Shown here: positions 9,933 through 18,611 of the stretch, one piece after another | Numbering within the stretch: the first letter of the stretch is position 1 | Layout of the letters: the number at the start of each line of letters is the position of its first letter | Origin: Hydrogenophaga sp. | Lineage (GTDB): Bacteria > Pseudomonadota > Gammaproteobacteria > Burkholderiales > Burkholderiaceae_C | DNA: 64,000 bases | Direction: 5' to 3' | NCBI RefSeq assembly: GCF_030651625.1 | Contig: NZ_JAUSCF010000024.1 | Location: forward strand, 1-64,000 | Translations under genes and position numbers: made by a program | The notes under the pieces: model-generated | What the model was told of the DNA's origin: nothing | Database searches by the model: none | Seen by the model: the letters and a program-made list of their open reading frames with translations, nothing else

Positions 9933-11120
9933 TTATTTCGACAGCATGCGCATCGTGTCTTCCAGTCCTTTCAAGGTCAGCGGAAACATGCGCTGGCCCA
10001 TGAGTTGCTGGATGACACTGATGCTCTGTCGATACTGCCACACGCCCTGAGGTTCCGGATTGATCCATGCAAACTTCGGAAATGCATTTGTGAGCCGTTG
10101 TAACCATTCGGCCCCGGCTTCTTCGTTGTTGTATTCCACACTGCCGCCAGGCTGCAGGATTTCGTAGGGGCTCATGGTGGCGTCGCCCACGAAAATCAGC
10201 TTGTAGTCCTTGTTGTACTTGCGGATGATGTCCCAGGTTTCGAACTTCTCGGCATAGCGGCGCCGGTTGTTCTTCCACATGTAGTCGTAGACACAGTTGT
10301 GAAAGTAATAAAACTCCAGGTGCTTGAACTCGCTCTTGACCGCACTGAACAGTTCTTCCACCCGCTGAATGTGCTCGTCCATGGTGCCGCCCACGTCCAT
10401 CAGCAACAGCACCTTCACGTTGTTGTGCCGTTCCGGAATCATCTTGATGTCGAGCCAGCCGGCATTCGCTGCAGTGGAGCGGATGGTGTCGGGCAGATCC
10501 AGCTCCAGTTCGTTGCCCTGGCGCGCGAACTTGCGCAGGCGACGCAATGCCACCTTGATGTTGCGCGTGCCCAGTTCCTGCGTGTCGTCGTAGTCGCGGT
10601 AGGCGCGCTGATCCCACACCTTCACCGCCGTCTTGTTGCCACCCTTGCCGCCAATGCGGATACCCTGCGGGTTCTGCCCGCCGTGGCCGAAGGGTGAAGT
10701 GCCACCCGTTCCAATCCACTTGCTGCCGCCCTCATGGCGTTCCTTCTGTTCTTCAAGCCGTTTCTTCAGTGTCTCCATCAGCTCGTCCCAGTCCATCTTG
10801 GGCGCGTTCGCCTTCTGCTCGTCCGACAGGATGCGCTCCATCTCCTGGCGCAGCCAGTCGGCGGGAATGGGTTTGGTGAAGTCCGCGATCATCTCCACGC
10901 CCTTGAAGTAGGCGGCGAACGCGCGGTCGAACTTGTCGAAGTGCTTTTCGTCTTTCACCAGCGACGTGCGCGCCAGGAAGTAGAAGTCGTCCATGCTGCA
11001 GGCATCTGGATTGGTCGGCCCGACCACATTGGCCTTCAAAGCCTCCAGCAGCACCAGGTATTCCTTGACCGACACCGGCAATTTGGCCGAACGCAAGGTG
11101 TAGAAGAAGTCGATCAGCAT
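9933..11120 (-). CDS. VWA-domain protein, CoxE-like
   Basis: This 395-residue protein belongs to the CoxE-like VWA family that partners MoxR AAA+ ATPases. The N-terminus (MLIDFFYTLRSAKLPVSVKE) is typical. The VWA domain starts near residue 230 with VLLLMDVGGTMDEHIQRVEE, where DVGGTMD stands for the DxSxS MIDAS motif: Gly replaces the first Ser and Met follows Thr, so metal binding may be altered. YYFHNCVYDYMWKNNRRRY and LIFVGDATMSPYEI follow. It lies downstream of moxR and the GNAT gene on the same strand. Proposed role: MoxR/VWA chaperone for metal-enzyme maturation (family inference; target unknown). Confidence 0.88.
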   Translation of the reverse strand: MLIDFFYTLRSAKLPVSVKEYLVLLEALKANVVGPTNPDACSMDDFYFLARTSLVKDEKHFDKFDRAFAAYFKGVEMIADFTKPIPADWLRQEMERILSDEQKANAPKMDWDELMETLKKRLEEQKERHEGGSKWIGTGGTSPFGHGGQNPQGIRIGGKGGNKTAVKVWDQRAYRDYDDTQELGTRNIKVALRRLRKFARQGNELELDLPDTIRSTAANAGWLDIKMIPERHNNVKVLLLMDVGGTMDEHIQRVEELFSAVKSEFKHLEFYYFHNCVYDYMWKNNRRRYAEKFETWDIIRKYNKDYKLIFVGDATMSPYEILQPGGSVEYNNEEAGAEWLQRLTNAFPKFAWINPEPQGVWQYRQSISVIQQLMGQRMFPLTLKGLEDTMRMLSK

Positions 11121-11145
11121 GGTGTTCCCCGATTTCAGGGTGGTT

Positions 11146-11739
11146 TCAAGCGCGCCGCGCCAGCAAATACAGCAACTGAGCCTTGGTTTCAGGCCATTCG
11201 CCCGCGCGCATGCTGTACATCACTGTGTCGCGCACGGTGCCGTCACGGCGCAGCGCGTGACCGCGAATCACGCCATCTTTTTTGGCGCCCAGGCGCTCGA
11301 TGGCTGTCTGGGAGGCGAAGTTGTAGTTGTCGGTGCGCCAGCCCACTACCTGGCAGCCCAGTGTGTCGAAGGCGTGGCCCATCATGAGCAGCTTGCAGGT
11401 GGTGTTGACATGGGTGCGCTGGGTGCTTTTCGCATACCAGGTCCAGCCGATTTCGACCCGCTTTACGGCTGGGATGATGTCGTGGTAGCTGGTGCAGCCC
11501 AGCACCTTGCCGGTGGCTTCCTCGGTCACGGCGAAGGCGAAGCGGTGGCCCTCGTTGCGCATCTGCAAGGCGGTTTCGATGTAGGCGCGTGTCTGCTCGG
11601 GCTCGGGCACCGAGGTCACGCGCAGCTTCCACAGCTCGCCGTCTGCAGCCGCGGTGCGCAGGCCGTCTTCATGATCCAGTGAAAGCGGGATCAGGGCCAC
11701 GCCGTTGGCGCGCAGGGTGACGGGTTCCACAAAGGCCAT
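11146..11739 (-). CDS. GNAT N-acetyltransferase, RimJ/RimL-like
   Basis: This 197-residue protein has the RimJ/RimL GNAT layout. It begins with MAFVEPVTLRANGVALIPL, then RFAFAVTEEATGKVLGCTSYHDI in the core strands, and VEIGWTWYAKSTQRTHVNT, followed by a conserved NxxS-like C-terminal segment (FASQTAIERLGAKKDGVIR). It would transfer acetyl from acetyl-CoA to an amine, possibly a protein N-terminus. It is sandwiched between moxR (11 bp) and the VWA gene (25 bp), so all three are probably co-transcribed. The substrate is not predictable. Confidence 0.88.
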   Translation of the reverse strand: MAFVEPVTLRANGVALIPLSLDHEDGLRTAAADGELWKLRVTSVPEPEQTRAYIETALQMRNEGHRFAFAVTEEATGKVLGCTSYHDIIPAVKRVEIGWTWYAKSTQRTHVNTTCKLLMMGHAFDTLGCQVVGWRTDNYNFASQTAIERLGAKKDGVIRGHALRRDGTVRDTVMYSMRAGEWPETKAQLLYLLARRA

Positions 11740-11750
11740 GGCGCAGGCCC

Positions 11751-12593
11751 TCAGCGGTTCCGCTGGTTCATGAAGACCAGCTTCTCGAACAGCGTGGTGT
11801 CCTGCTCGTTTTTCAGCAGCGCACCCACCAGCGGGGGCACGCTGACCTTGCTGTCGGCGCTCTGCAGGGCTTCAAGAGGAATGTCTTCGGCCATCAACAG
11901 TTTGAGCCAGTCCAGCAGTTCGCTGGTGCTGGGTTTTTTCTTCAGACCGGGCAGGTTGCGCACGTCGTAGAAGGTCTTCATCGCTGTCTTGAGCAGGTCC
12001 TGCTTCAGGTCGGGAAAGTGCACATCCACAATCCTGTGCATGGTTTCGGCATCCGGGAACTTGATGTAGTGAAAGAAGCAGCGGCGCAGGAATGCGTCGG
12101 GCAGTTCTTTCTCGTTGTTGGACGTGATGAACACCAGCGGGCGGTGCTTGGCACGCACCAGCTCACGGGTCTCGTAGCAATAAAACTCCATGCGATCGAG
12201 TTCGCGCAGAAGATCGTTCGGGAATTCGATGTCGGCCTTGTCGATCTCGTCGATCAGCAACGCCACCGGTTGATCGGCGGTGAAGGCCTGCCAGAGCACG
12301 CCCTTGACGATGTAGTTGTGGATGTCCTTGACTTTTTCATCACCCAGTTGCGAATCCCGCAGGCGACTCACGGCGTCGTATTCGTACAGGCCCTGTTGCG
12401 CCTTGGTGGTGCTCTTGATGTGCCACTGCAGCAGGGGCAGGTCCAAGGCCTGAGCCACCTCTTCTGCGAGCATGGTTTTGCCGGTGCCAGGCTCACCCTT
12501 GACCAGCAAGGGGCGCTTGAGCGTGATGGCGGCGTTGACCGCCAGCATCAGGTCTTGTGTGGCAACGTAGTTCTCTGAGCCTTGGAATTTCAT
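11751..12593 (-). CDS. MoxR-family AAA+ ATPase
   Basis: This 280-residue AAA+ ATPase has Walker A LVKGEPGTGKTMLAEEVAQ (about residues 31-49), Walker B VALLIDEIDKAD (about 111-122), sensor 1 LVFITSNNEKELPDAF, and an arginine-finger region (AFLRRCFFHYIKFPD). Members act as chaperone-like ATPases with a VWA partner, which is the CoxE-like gene two positions downstream. As first gene of the unit, its promoter must lie in the 139-bp gap shared with the cytochrome c4 gene. Confidence 0.93.
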   Translation of the reverse strand: MKFQGSENYVATQDLMLAVNAAITLKRPLLVKGEPGTGKTMLAEEVAQALDLPLLQWHIKSTTKAQQGLYEYDAVSRLRDSQLGDEKVKDIHNYIVKGVLWQAFTADQPVALLIDEIDKADIEFPNDLLRELDRMEFYCYETRELVRAKHRPLVFITSNNEKELPDAFLRRCFFHYIKFPDAETMHRIVDVHFPDLKQDLLKTAMKTFYDVRNLPGLKKKPSTSELLDWLKLLMAEDIPLEALQSADSKVSVPPLVGALLKNEQDTTLFEKLVFMNQRNR

Positions 12594-12732
12594 GGGGGTT
12601 ACTCAACAGTGTGACGGAACATGCCCGGTGAAAGGCGTGCGGTTCGAGATGGGCGTCAAGCTCTGGCTGATTGACGGGTCTATATAATCGCGGGTTGATT
12701 TTGATCAATCGACATTTCATTGTGCTTGCAAA
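12594..12732. promoter_or_regulatory. Divergent moxR / cytochrome c4 promoter region
   Basis: The gap between two divergent genes contains a TATAAT hexamer at 12683-12688 reading towards the cytochrome gene. There is no convincing -35 at 17 bp, and an FNR-type box lies immediately downstream of the TATAAT. No element for moxR was pinned down. Confidence 0.5.
12695..12708. promoter_or_regulatory. FNR/ANR-type box upstream of cytochrome c4
   Basis: TTGATTTTGATCAA is a perfect match to the FNR consensus TTGAT-N4-ATCAA. Its centre is about 31 bp before the ATG and just downstream of the TATAAT at 12683. That position suits blocking of transcription better than class II activation, which would place the transcript start inside the coding region. 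Confidence 0.75.
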
Positions 12733-13401
12733 ATGAACCAACTGTTCCCCATGACCGTCCGTTCCCTTGTCGCCGCTGCGACCTTTTCTGCGGTCGCCTT
12801 GACCGCCCAAGCCCAGGGCCTCACCGGTGATGTGGAAGCTGGCAAGAGCAAAGCTGAAATGTGCATCGGTTGCCACGGCATCCCGGGCTACCAGAACAGC
12901 TTCCCTGAAATCCACAAGGTGCCCAAGATTTCAGGTCAGTCTGGCAGCTTCATCGCCTCTTCGTTGGCCGCATACAAAAAGGGCGATCGCAAACACCCCA
13001 CCATGCGTGGCATCGCGGCCTCACTGTCCGATCAGGACATGGCCGACCTCGCCGCTTTCTACGCATCCCATGCAGACAAGACCGCGCCCGAGACCCCTCG
13101 CACCGCGAGCGTTGAAGTGGCTGCCTTGATCGAAAAGGGCGCCTGCGCTTCCTGCCACGGCGCCAACTTCAGCACCCCGATCGACCCCAGCTACCCCAAG
13201 CTCGGCGGCCAGCACGCCGACTACCTGTTTGTGGCCCTGAAGGCCTACACCGTGGAAGGCAACAATTTCGTGGGCCGCTCCAACGGCATCATGGCCGGCA
13301 TCGCCAAGCAGTATTCACCTGCCGAAATGCGTGCCATTGCCAAGTACCTGTCCACAGTGGAAGGCGAACTCAAGGTCGTGCCCCAGTCGCGCTTCAGGTA
13401 G
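12733..13401 (+). CDS. Cytochrome c4-type diheme cytochrome c
   Basis: This 222-residue exported electron carrier has a signal peptide (cleavage near residue 26, after LTAQAQ) and two heme c sites, CIGCH near residue 38 and CASCH near residue 135. Each is in a repeated fold with distal Met candidates (HPTMRGIA; SNGIMAGIA). Cytochromes c4 deliver electrons from the bc1 complex to terminal oxidases, fitting the cox cluster further along. ATG 12733 is used; ATG 12751 (MTVRSLV) is an alternative that still leaves a full signal peptide. The FNR box upstream suggests oxygen control. Confidence 0.92.
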   Translation: MNQLFPMTVRSLVAAATFSAVALTAQAQGLTGDVEAGKSKAEMCIGCHGIPGYQNSFPEIHKVPKISGQSGSFIASSLAAYKKGDRKHPTMRGIAASLSDQDMADLAAFYASHADKTAPETPRTASVEVAALIEKGACASCHGANFSTPIDPSYPKLGGQHADYLFVALKAYTVEGNNFVGRSNGIMAGIAKQYSPAEMRAIAKYLSTVEGELKVVPQSRFR

Positions 13402-13416
13402 GGCACAGGTAGGGCA

Positions 13417-13644
13417 CACCCCCCTGCGCTGCTGACGCGACTTCCCCCCTATCTGACGCCTTCGGCTTGGAGGGGGGACGGCATCTCGGGCCGGCAAAGC
13501 CGGACCCTTGATGCCCCTGGATGGGCACATGTCTCTCGTTGCGGGTCCTGTGTCCACCGCAAGCGGGTTTTGTTTTCGGTTTCCGGAGCGAAGTGTCCCC
13601 ATTCAGCGACACCCAGGGGGTGACACGAAGCGGCGCGGGGGTGC
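13417..13644. repeat. Intergenic palindromic repeat, two copies in opposite orientation
   Basis: This gap has no supported gene. It begins with a CACCCCCCTGCGC module followed by a pyrimidine block, CTTCGGCTTGGAGGGGGG, and the short stem GGCCGGCAAAGCCGG. It ends with an inverted CAGGGGGTGACACGAAGCGG...GCGGGGGTG module. The same modules recur near 29402, 32430, 37783 and 39828. No transposase is linked. Confidence 0.7.
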
Positions 13645-14079
13645 TCAATCCTTCGTGGCTCGCTGCCGCACATGCTCGATATAGGCCTGCCCATCCGGAG
13701 GCCGACCCGACCGCTGACTTTCCCAGAGCATGCGCCCCAGGCACTCCATCACCTCATGGTGCGCCTCGTGCAGATCGCCACGGCGGGCGGTGAGTAGCTC
13801 AACAGCCTGGCGAATGCCAGGCGGCTGGTCGATGCTGCACTGCTCGCTGATGGACAGGTGCATGGACAGGTGCAGGAACGGGTTGTCGGTCTCTGGTGAA
13901 GTCGAGCCCATGCGTGCCAGCGCGGCATCCACATCGCCCAGTTCGCCGTGGTATTCGGGGTGCTCGGCGATCCACTGCGCGGCCAGCGTTTCAATGGCCT
14001 CCATGGGCTGATCTTGCGTCGACTTGGCATGCACGGCGCAGAAAAACCGGCGCACATCGGTTTGGGTAGGGCTGAACAT
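13645..14079 (-). CDS. DUF1841 family protein
   Basis: This 144-residue protein starts MFSPTQTDVRRFFCAVHAK, the recognisable beginning of DUF1841 proteins. It continues with WIAEHPEYHGELGDVDAAL, NPFLHLSMHLSISEQ and the HEVMECLGRMLWESQRSGRPPDG tail, all family-typical and His/Glu-rich. The function is unknown. The start at 14079 is preferred over the ORF-track start because family homology begins there. It is divergent from the thiolase gene, 89 bp apart. Confidence 0.88.
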   Translation of the reverse strand: MFSPTQTDVRRFFCAVHAKSTQDQPMEAIETLAAQWIAEHPEYHGELGDVDAALARMGSTSPETDNPFLHLSMHLSISEQCSIDQPPGIRQAVELLTARRGDLHEAHHEVMECLGRMLWESQRSGRPPDGQAYIEHVRQRATKD

Positions 14080-14168
14080 GGGAGGGATTGTCCCGCAAGC
14101 GGCGAACACCGGGCCCGGGCTTGGGTACAGTTCGTACCCAGGTTCACAAGGAAACAAGGAGACATCCC

Positions 14169-15371
14169 ATGACCGAAGCATTCATCTGCGACGCCATTCG
14201 CACCCCCATTGGCCGCTATGGCGGTGCCCTCTCCAGCGTGCGCACCGACGACCTGGGCGCCATTCCCCTCAGAGCGTTGATGCAGCGCAATCCCAAAGTG
14301 GACTGGGCAGCGGTCACCGACGTGATCTTTGGGTGCGCCAACCAGGCCGGTGAAGACAACCGCAATGTTGCGCACATGAGCAGCCTGCTCGCCGGCCTTC
14401 CGATGGAGGTGCCTGGCGCCACCATCAACCGCCTGTGCGGCTCGGGCCTGGACGCCCTGGGCACGGCGGCGCGCGCCATCAAGTCGGGTGAAGCCACGCT
14501 CATGATCGCTGGTGGGGTGGAAAGCATGAGCCGTGCGCCTTTCGTGATGCCCAAGGCAGAAAGCGCGTTCAGCCGGGCCAACGCGGTTTACGACACCACC
14601 ATTGGCTGGCGCTTCGTGAACAAGCTGATGAAGGCGCAGTACGGTGTGGACTCCATGCCCGAGACCGCCGAGAACGTGGCAACCGAATTCAAGATCGAGC
14701 GCGAAGCGCAGGATCGCATGGCGCTGGCCAGCCAGCAGAAGGCAGTGGCGGCACAGCAGGCCGGGCACCTCTCGCGCGAAATCACGCCGGTGAGCATTGC
14801 GCAGAAGAAAGGTGATCCGCTGCTGGTGGACACCGATGAGCACCCCCGCGCCACCACCCTGGAGTCGCTGGCCAGACTCAAAGGTGTTGTACGGCCCGAC
14901 GGCACCGTGACCGCCGGCAATGCCAGCGGCGTGAACGACGGTGCATGTGCCCTGTTGCTGGCCAATGAAGCCACGGCGTCGAAGAACGGTCTCACTCCGC
15001 GTGCCCGCATCGTCGGCATGGCCACGGCTGGCGTTGCACCACGCATCATGGGTATCGGCCCCGCGCCTGCCACCCAGAAAGTGCTGGCACTCACGGGCCT
15101 GTCGCTGGCGCAGATGGACGTGATCGAACTCAACGAGGCGTTCGCCGCTCAGGGGCTGGCGGTGCTGCGTATGCTGGGCCTGCCCGACGATGACGAACGG
15201 GTCAACGCATGGGGCGGAGCGATTGCGTTGGGTCATCCGCTGGGCGCCAGCGGTGCGCGGCTGGCCACCACGGCGGTGAACCGCCTGCACGCCACGGGTG
15301 GGCGATACGCGCTGTGCACCATGTGCATCGGCGTGGGGCAGGGCATTGCGCTGGTGATCGAAAAAATTTGA
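14169..15371 (+). CDS. pcaF: Thiolase, 3-oxoadipyl-CoA thiolase (PcaF) type
   Basis: This 400-residue thiolase carries the nucleophile Cys in NRLCGSGLDALGTAA (about residue 90), the His of GGAIALGHPLGASGARL (about 356) and the second Cys of ALCTMCIGVGQGIAL (about 386). The opening TEAFICDAIRTPIGRYGGAL and length match PcaF/PaaJ enzymes, which cleave 3-oxoadipyl-CoA to succinyl-CoA and acetyl-CoA at the end of the beta-ketoadipate pathway. No other pca or paa gene is nearby, so a more general acetyl-CoA acyltransferase role is possible. An AAGGAGA ribosome site precedes ATG 14169. Confidence 0.85.
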   Translation: MTEAFICDAIRTPIGRYGGALSSVRTDDLGAIPLRALMQRNPKVDWAAVTDVIFGCANQAGEDNRNVAHMSSLLAGLPMEVPGATINRLCGSGLDALGTAARAIKSGEATLMIAGGVESMSRAPFVMPKAESAFSRANAVYDTTIGWRFVNKLMKAQYGVDSMPETAENVATEFKIEREAQDRMALASQQKAVAAQQAGHLSREITPVSIAQKKGDPLLVDTDEHPRATTLESLARLKGVVRPDGTVTAGNASGVNDGACALLLANEATASKNGLTPRARIVGMATAGVAPRIMGIGPAPATQKVLALTGLSLAQMDVIELNEAFAAQGLAVLRMLGLPDDDERVNAWGGAIALGHPLGASGARLATTAVNRLHATGGRYALCTMCIGVGQGIALVIEKI

Positions 15372-15490
15372 AGTCCCGCTGGTCCGCAGGGGCATGGCCC
15401 CTCGCAACCAGGGTACTTTGGGGTCGGCGGTCGTGCCCGCCCGGCTTCCGGGGTTAGATTGGGTCACTCTGGTTTCACAGGTGCCTTCCC

Positions 15491-16366
15491 ATGCAGCGCT
15501 TTTTCGCCTCGATCGCTTTCGCCAGTTCCGTGGCCCTGACGGGGTGCGCGCCATTCCCACAAGTGGTTTCGACCAATGATCCACTTGAGGGGTTGTCTGC
15601 TCGGCAGGTATTTGATCGCAGCCTGGCGGTGCACGGAGGCGACTTGCGCAAGCACCCCGGCGACATCAACTTCGCCACCGACGGTCGCTGGTACCAGCTG
15701 ATCCAGCGAATCCAGCCAGTGGTCACCGATGCACGCTTCAGAGTGGCCTCACAGGAGCGGTACCGACCCAGCGAAGGCCTCTACGCGGTGCGCCACACCG
15801 GGCCCGATGGTGTCAAGCAGGTGGTGCGGTCGCCTGAGACCCTGAAGGTGCATTACAACGGTGTGCCTGAAACTGATGCTGTCAGGCTGCGTGCCACCGC
15901 CATGACGTCCGACGCGTTCCGCATGTTTCACTTCGGACCCACGTTCTTTCTGGATCGCGCGCAGACCATGACCCGGCTGGCAGATGAAACCGAAAGGGGC
16001 GTGCGCTACCACCGGCTGCTGGTTGACATGCGGCCGGGTTTTGGCGAGGCGGCAAACGACCAGGCGGTGTTGTGGATCGACGCCGACAACTACCGCCTGT
16101 ACCGCATCCACCAGACCCTCAACGGGTTCGAGACCACGCAAGGCGCTCATGTGGACACGACGTTTCTCGACTACCGCCGGGTCGGACCTTACCTGTTTCC
16201 GGTGCGCTTTCTGGAGCGTGTGCGCGGCCCCTTGCGGCTCAAGGCCCATGCCTGGGAAGTGACCGGCATCGAGCTGGATCGCGGTTGGCGTGCAGAGGAC
16301 GTGCGGGGCGCTGAATTCGCCGGGCCGGCTGCGCCGCCGGTGGCGGACTTTTCGACCCGGCCCTGA
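15491..16366 (+). CDS. Predicted lipoprotein of unknown function
   Basis: This 291-residue protein has a lipoprotein signal: a short hydrophobic segment then the lipobox LTGC, with Cys near residue 19. It is therefore expected in an outer or inner membrane leaflet facing the periplasm. The mature part has ARQVFDRSLAVHGGDL, TDGRWYQLIQRIQPVVTD, AVLWIDADNYRLYRIHQTL and FLDYRRVGPYLFPVRFLE, resembling beta-rich LolA-like or outer-membrane lipoprotein-sorting folds (fold inference only). It is followed by the convergent TRIC-like gene. Confidence 0.8.
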   Translation: MQRFFASIAFASSVALTGCAPFPQVVSTNDPLEGLSARQVFDRSLAVHGGDLRKHPGDINFATDGRWYQLIQRIQPVVTDARFRVASQERYRPSEGLYAVRHTGPDGVKQVVRSPETLKVHYNGVPETDAVRLRATAMTSDAFRMFHFGPTFFLDRAQTMTRLADETERGVRYHRLLVDMRPGFGEAANDQAVLWIDADNYRLYRIHQTLNGFETTQGAHVDTTFLDYRRVGPYLFPVRFLERVRGPLRLKAHAWEVTGIELDRGWRAEDVRGAEFAGPAAPPVADFSTRP

Positions 16367-16385
16367 ACTGCCCCGGCCCGTCGGA

Positions 16386-17024
16386 TCAGTGGCGCCAGGC
16401 GGGCAACTGCCAGTTCCGCCATAGCGCCAGCCCGCGCAGGCCCGCCGTCACCCCCACACAAGCCACCAGCGCCAGCCACCCGGGCGCTTGCAGGTGCCAC
16501 AGACCCACATACACCCAACCGCCGGCAAAGGCGCAAACGGCGTAAGGACGGTGGTCGTGAAAAGCCGTGGGAATCTCATTGCACACCACGTCGCGCAACA
16601 CGCCGCCAAACACGCCGGTGATCAACCCCATGAGTACGGCCACCAGCGCCGGCAGTTCCAGCACCAGGGCCTGGTGCACGCCTGTGGCCGCAAACAGACC
16701 CAGCCCCAGCGCGTCGGGCCACTGGATGGCCTTGGCGGTCGGTGCAAAATGGCGGCCCCGCATGAAGGCCATGGCCAGCACACACAACGCCAACACCCCC
16801 CAAAGCATCTCCACGTGGCGCACCCAGAAAAACGGCCGCTGGTCCAGCAGCAGGTCACGCAGGGTGCCACCACCGAACGCCGCCAGAAAGCCGACCACGC
16901 ACACACCCACTGCGTCCAGCTTCTTGCGCGCACCTTCCATCACGCCCGACATGGCAAAGGCCACGGTGGCCGCAATTTCCACCAGCAGGCGCAGGGTCTC
17001 GCCCCAGAATTGAACGTTTTGCAT
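16386..17024 (-). CDS. TRIC/YadS-type membrane channel (UPF0126)
   Basis: This 212-residue inner-membrane protein has about seven helices and an internal repeat. The two halves carry the signature glycine-rich loops AAFGGGTLRDLLL and GVFGGVLRDVVC, each followed by a PFFW/PTAF segment. This is the UPF0126/YadS family, bacterial relatives of trimeric intracellular cation channels; some members are implicated in glycine or cation movement. It is divergent from the TauE gene. Confidence 0.9.
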   Translation of the reverse strand: MQNVQFWGETLRLLVEIAATVAFAMSGVMEGARKKLDAVGVCVVGFLAAFGGGTLRDLLLDQRPFFWVRHVEMLWGVLALCVLAMAFMRGRHFAPTAKAIQWPDALGLGLFAATGVHQALVLELPALVAVLMGLITGVFGGVLRDVVCNEIPTAFHDHRPYAVCAFAGGWVYVGLWHLQAPGWLALVACVGVTAGLRGLALWRNWQLPAWRH

Positions 17025-17086
17025 CGCGATATTGTCCCCGAGGACAGTGATCTGTCCGGCCTCCTTACCTTTGATCCACTTCCAAC

Positions 17087-17836
17087 ATGCCCTTGATCAC
17101 CGACCCGTACTTTTATCTGGTGGCGATTCCCGCCGTGCTGCTGCTCGGCATGAGCAAGAGCGGGTTTGGCGCCGGCTTCGGCTCGTTGGCGGTGCCCATG
17201 ATGGCGCTGGCCGTCACCGTCCCACAGGCCGCTGCGATTCTCATGCCCGTGTTGCTGGTGATGGACCTGCTGGGCATGGCTGCCTTTCGCAACAACGTGG
17301 ATCGCCGGCTGCTGAAGTTCCTTTTGCCATTTGGTTTGGTGGGTATCGTGATCGGCACCCTGCTGTTCAAGATGATGGACGCACGCCTGGTGGCTGGCAT
17401 CGTTGGCGGATTTACCCTGGTGTTTCTGGCGCAGCGACTGTTGTTTCCACCCAAGCCCGATTCGGTTCCGCCACCCAGGTGGGTGGGCGCATTGCTCACA
17501 GCAGCATCAGGGTTCACCAGCTTTGTGGCGCATGCCGGCGGGCCTCCCATCAACGCCTACATCATCCCCATGCGACTTTCCCCGCTGGTGTTCACCGGGA
17601 CCATGGCGTTTTTCTTCTTTTTCATCAACATCGCCAAGTGGATCCCTTACGCGTGGCTTGGGCTGCTGGACCTTCGCAACATGACCACCTCGCTGGCGTT
17701 GCTGCCGTTTGCGCCCATCGGGGTCTGGGTGGGGGTGCGGATTGCTCACCGCATCCAGCCGAAACTGTTTTACCGCCTGATCTACGCGGGCATGCTGCTG
17801 ACCGGCATCAAGCTGCTGTGGGACGCGTGGGGCTGA
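17087..17836 (+). CDS. Sulfite exporter TauE/SafE family permease
   Basis: This 249-residue inner-membrane protein has about eight helices in two repeats (PAVLLLGMSKSGFGAGFGSL and SFVAHAGGPPINAYIIPMRL carry the conserved glycine motifs). Family members move sulfite, sulfoacetate or other organic anions. No sulfonate or taurine genes are adjacent, so the substrate is open. Confidence 0.9.
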   Translation: MPLITDPYFYLVAIPAVLLLGMSKSGFGAGFGSLAVPMMALAVTVPQAAAILMPVLLVMDLLGMAAFRNNVDRRLLKFLLPFGLVGIVIGTLLFKMMDARLVAGIVGGFTLVFLAQRLLFPPKPDSVPPPRWVGALLTAASGFTSFVAHAGGPPINAYIIPMRLSPLVFTGTMAFFFFFINIAKWIPYAWLGLLDLRNMTTSLALLPFAPIGVWVGVRIAHRIQPKLFYRLIYAGMLLTGIKLLWDAWG

Positions 17837-17891
17837 CGGGGTGGGCAGGGAAGTAATATAGGGTTCGTTTCCCTGTCCCGAGGAGCTCGTC

Positions 17892-18509
17892 ATGCCCATC
17901 GTGGTGGTTGCCAATCCCAAGGGCGGCGTGGGTAAGTCCACGTTGTCCACCAACATCGCCGGCTATTTTGCCAGCCAGGGCCATGCGGTGATGCTGGGCG
18001 ATGCCGATCGTCAGCAGTCGTCGCGCCTGTGGTTGCAACTGCGCCCGCAGGCAGCGCGTCCGATCCGCACATGGGAAGTCTCCCACGACCTGATTGCGCG
18101 GCCGCCCAAAGACGTCACGCACGTGGTGCTGGATACACCCGCAGGCCTGCACGGCTGGCGCTTCAAGGACGTGATGCGCATGGCTGACAAGGTGTTGGTG
18201 CCACTGCAGCCCAGCATCTTCGACATCTACGCCACACGCAGTTTCCTCGACGAGATCGCGGAATTCCGCCATGCCGACAAGCTCAAGATCGGTATCGTGG
18301 GCATGCGCGTCGATGGCCGCACCATCGCGGCCGACAAGTTGCAGGAGTTTGTTGGTGGTCTGGGTCTGCCCGTCCTTGGGCACCTTCGGGACACCCAGAA
18401 CTACATCCACCTCGCGGCGCGTGGACTCACGCTGTTTGATGTGGCGCCGGGCCGGGTAGAAAAGGATCTTCTCCAGTGGCAGGGCATCTGCAAGTGGCTC
18501 GACAACTGA
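17892..18509 (+). CDS. Orphan ParA/MinD-like ATPase
   Basis: This 205-residue deviant-Walker ATPase has KGGVGKSTLSTNIAGY (about residues 10-25, both Lys present), GDADRQQSSRLW as switch I, and HVVLDTPAGLHG as the Walker B region. The length matches short orphan ParA proteins that position cellular cargos such as chemoreceptors, carboxysomes or secretion machines. No parB, parS or cargo gene is next to it, and it is not in a plasmid-like context. Ribosome site AGGAGCT precedes ATG. Confidence 0.9.
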   Translation: MPIVVVANPKGGVGKSTLSTNIAGYFASQGHAVMLGDADRQQSSRLWLQLRPQAARPIRTWEVSHDLIARPPKDVTHVVLDTPAGLHGWRFKDVMRMADKVLVPLQPSIFDIYATRSFLDEIAEFRHADKLKIGIVGMRVDGRTIAADKLQEFVGGLGLPVLGHLRDTQNYIHLAARGLTLFDVAPGRVEKDLLQWQGICKWLDN

Positions 18510-18611
18510 GGCAGTGACGCCAGACGTGCGCGACATCCGATACCGGCGCGATCACATCCGACTGTCCCGGCCTGGACAGCTTGAGATGCCATCGAACGCT
18601 AGAGTGCCCGC

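Noticed and set aside
12671-12676. TTGACG as -35 for the cytochrome c4 TATAAT
   Set aside because: Only 6 bp separate it from TATAAT; spacing is impossible for sigma70.
13749-15584. 611-residue minus-strand ORF across the thiolase and DUF1841 genes
   Set aside because: It is the reverse strand of a well-supported thiolase and reads DUF1841 in the wrong frame; no family motifs.
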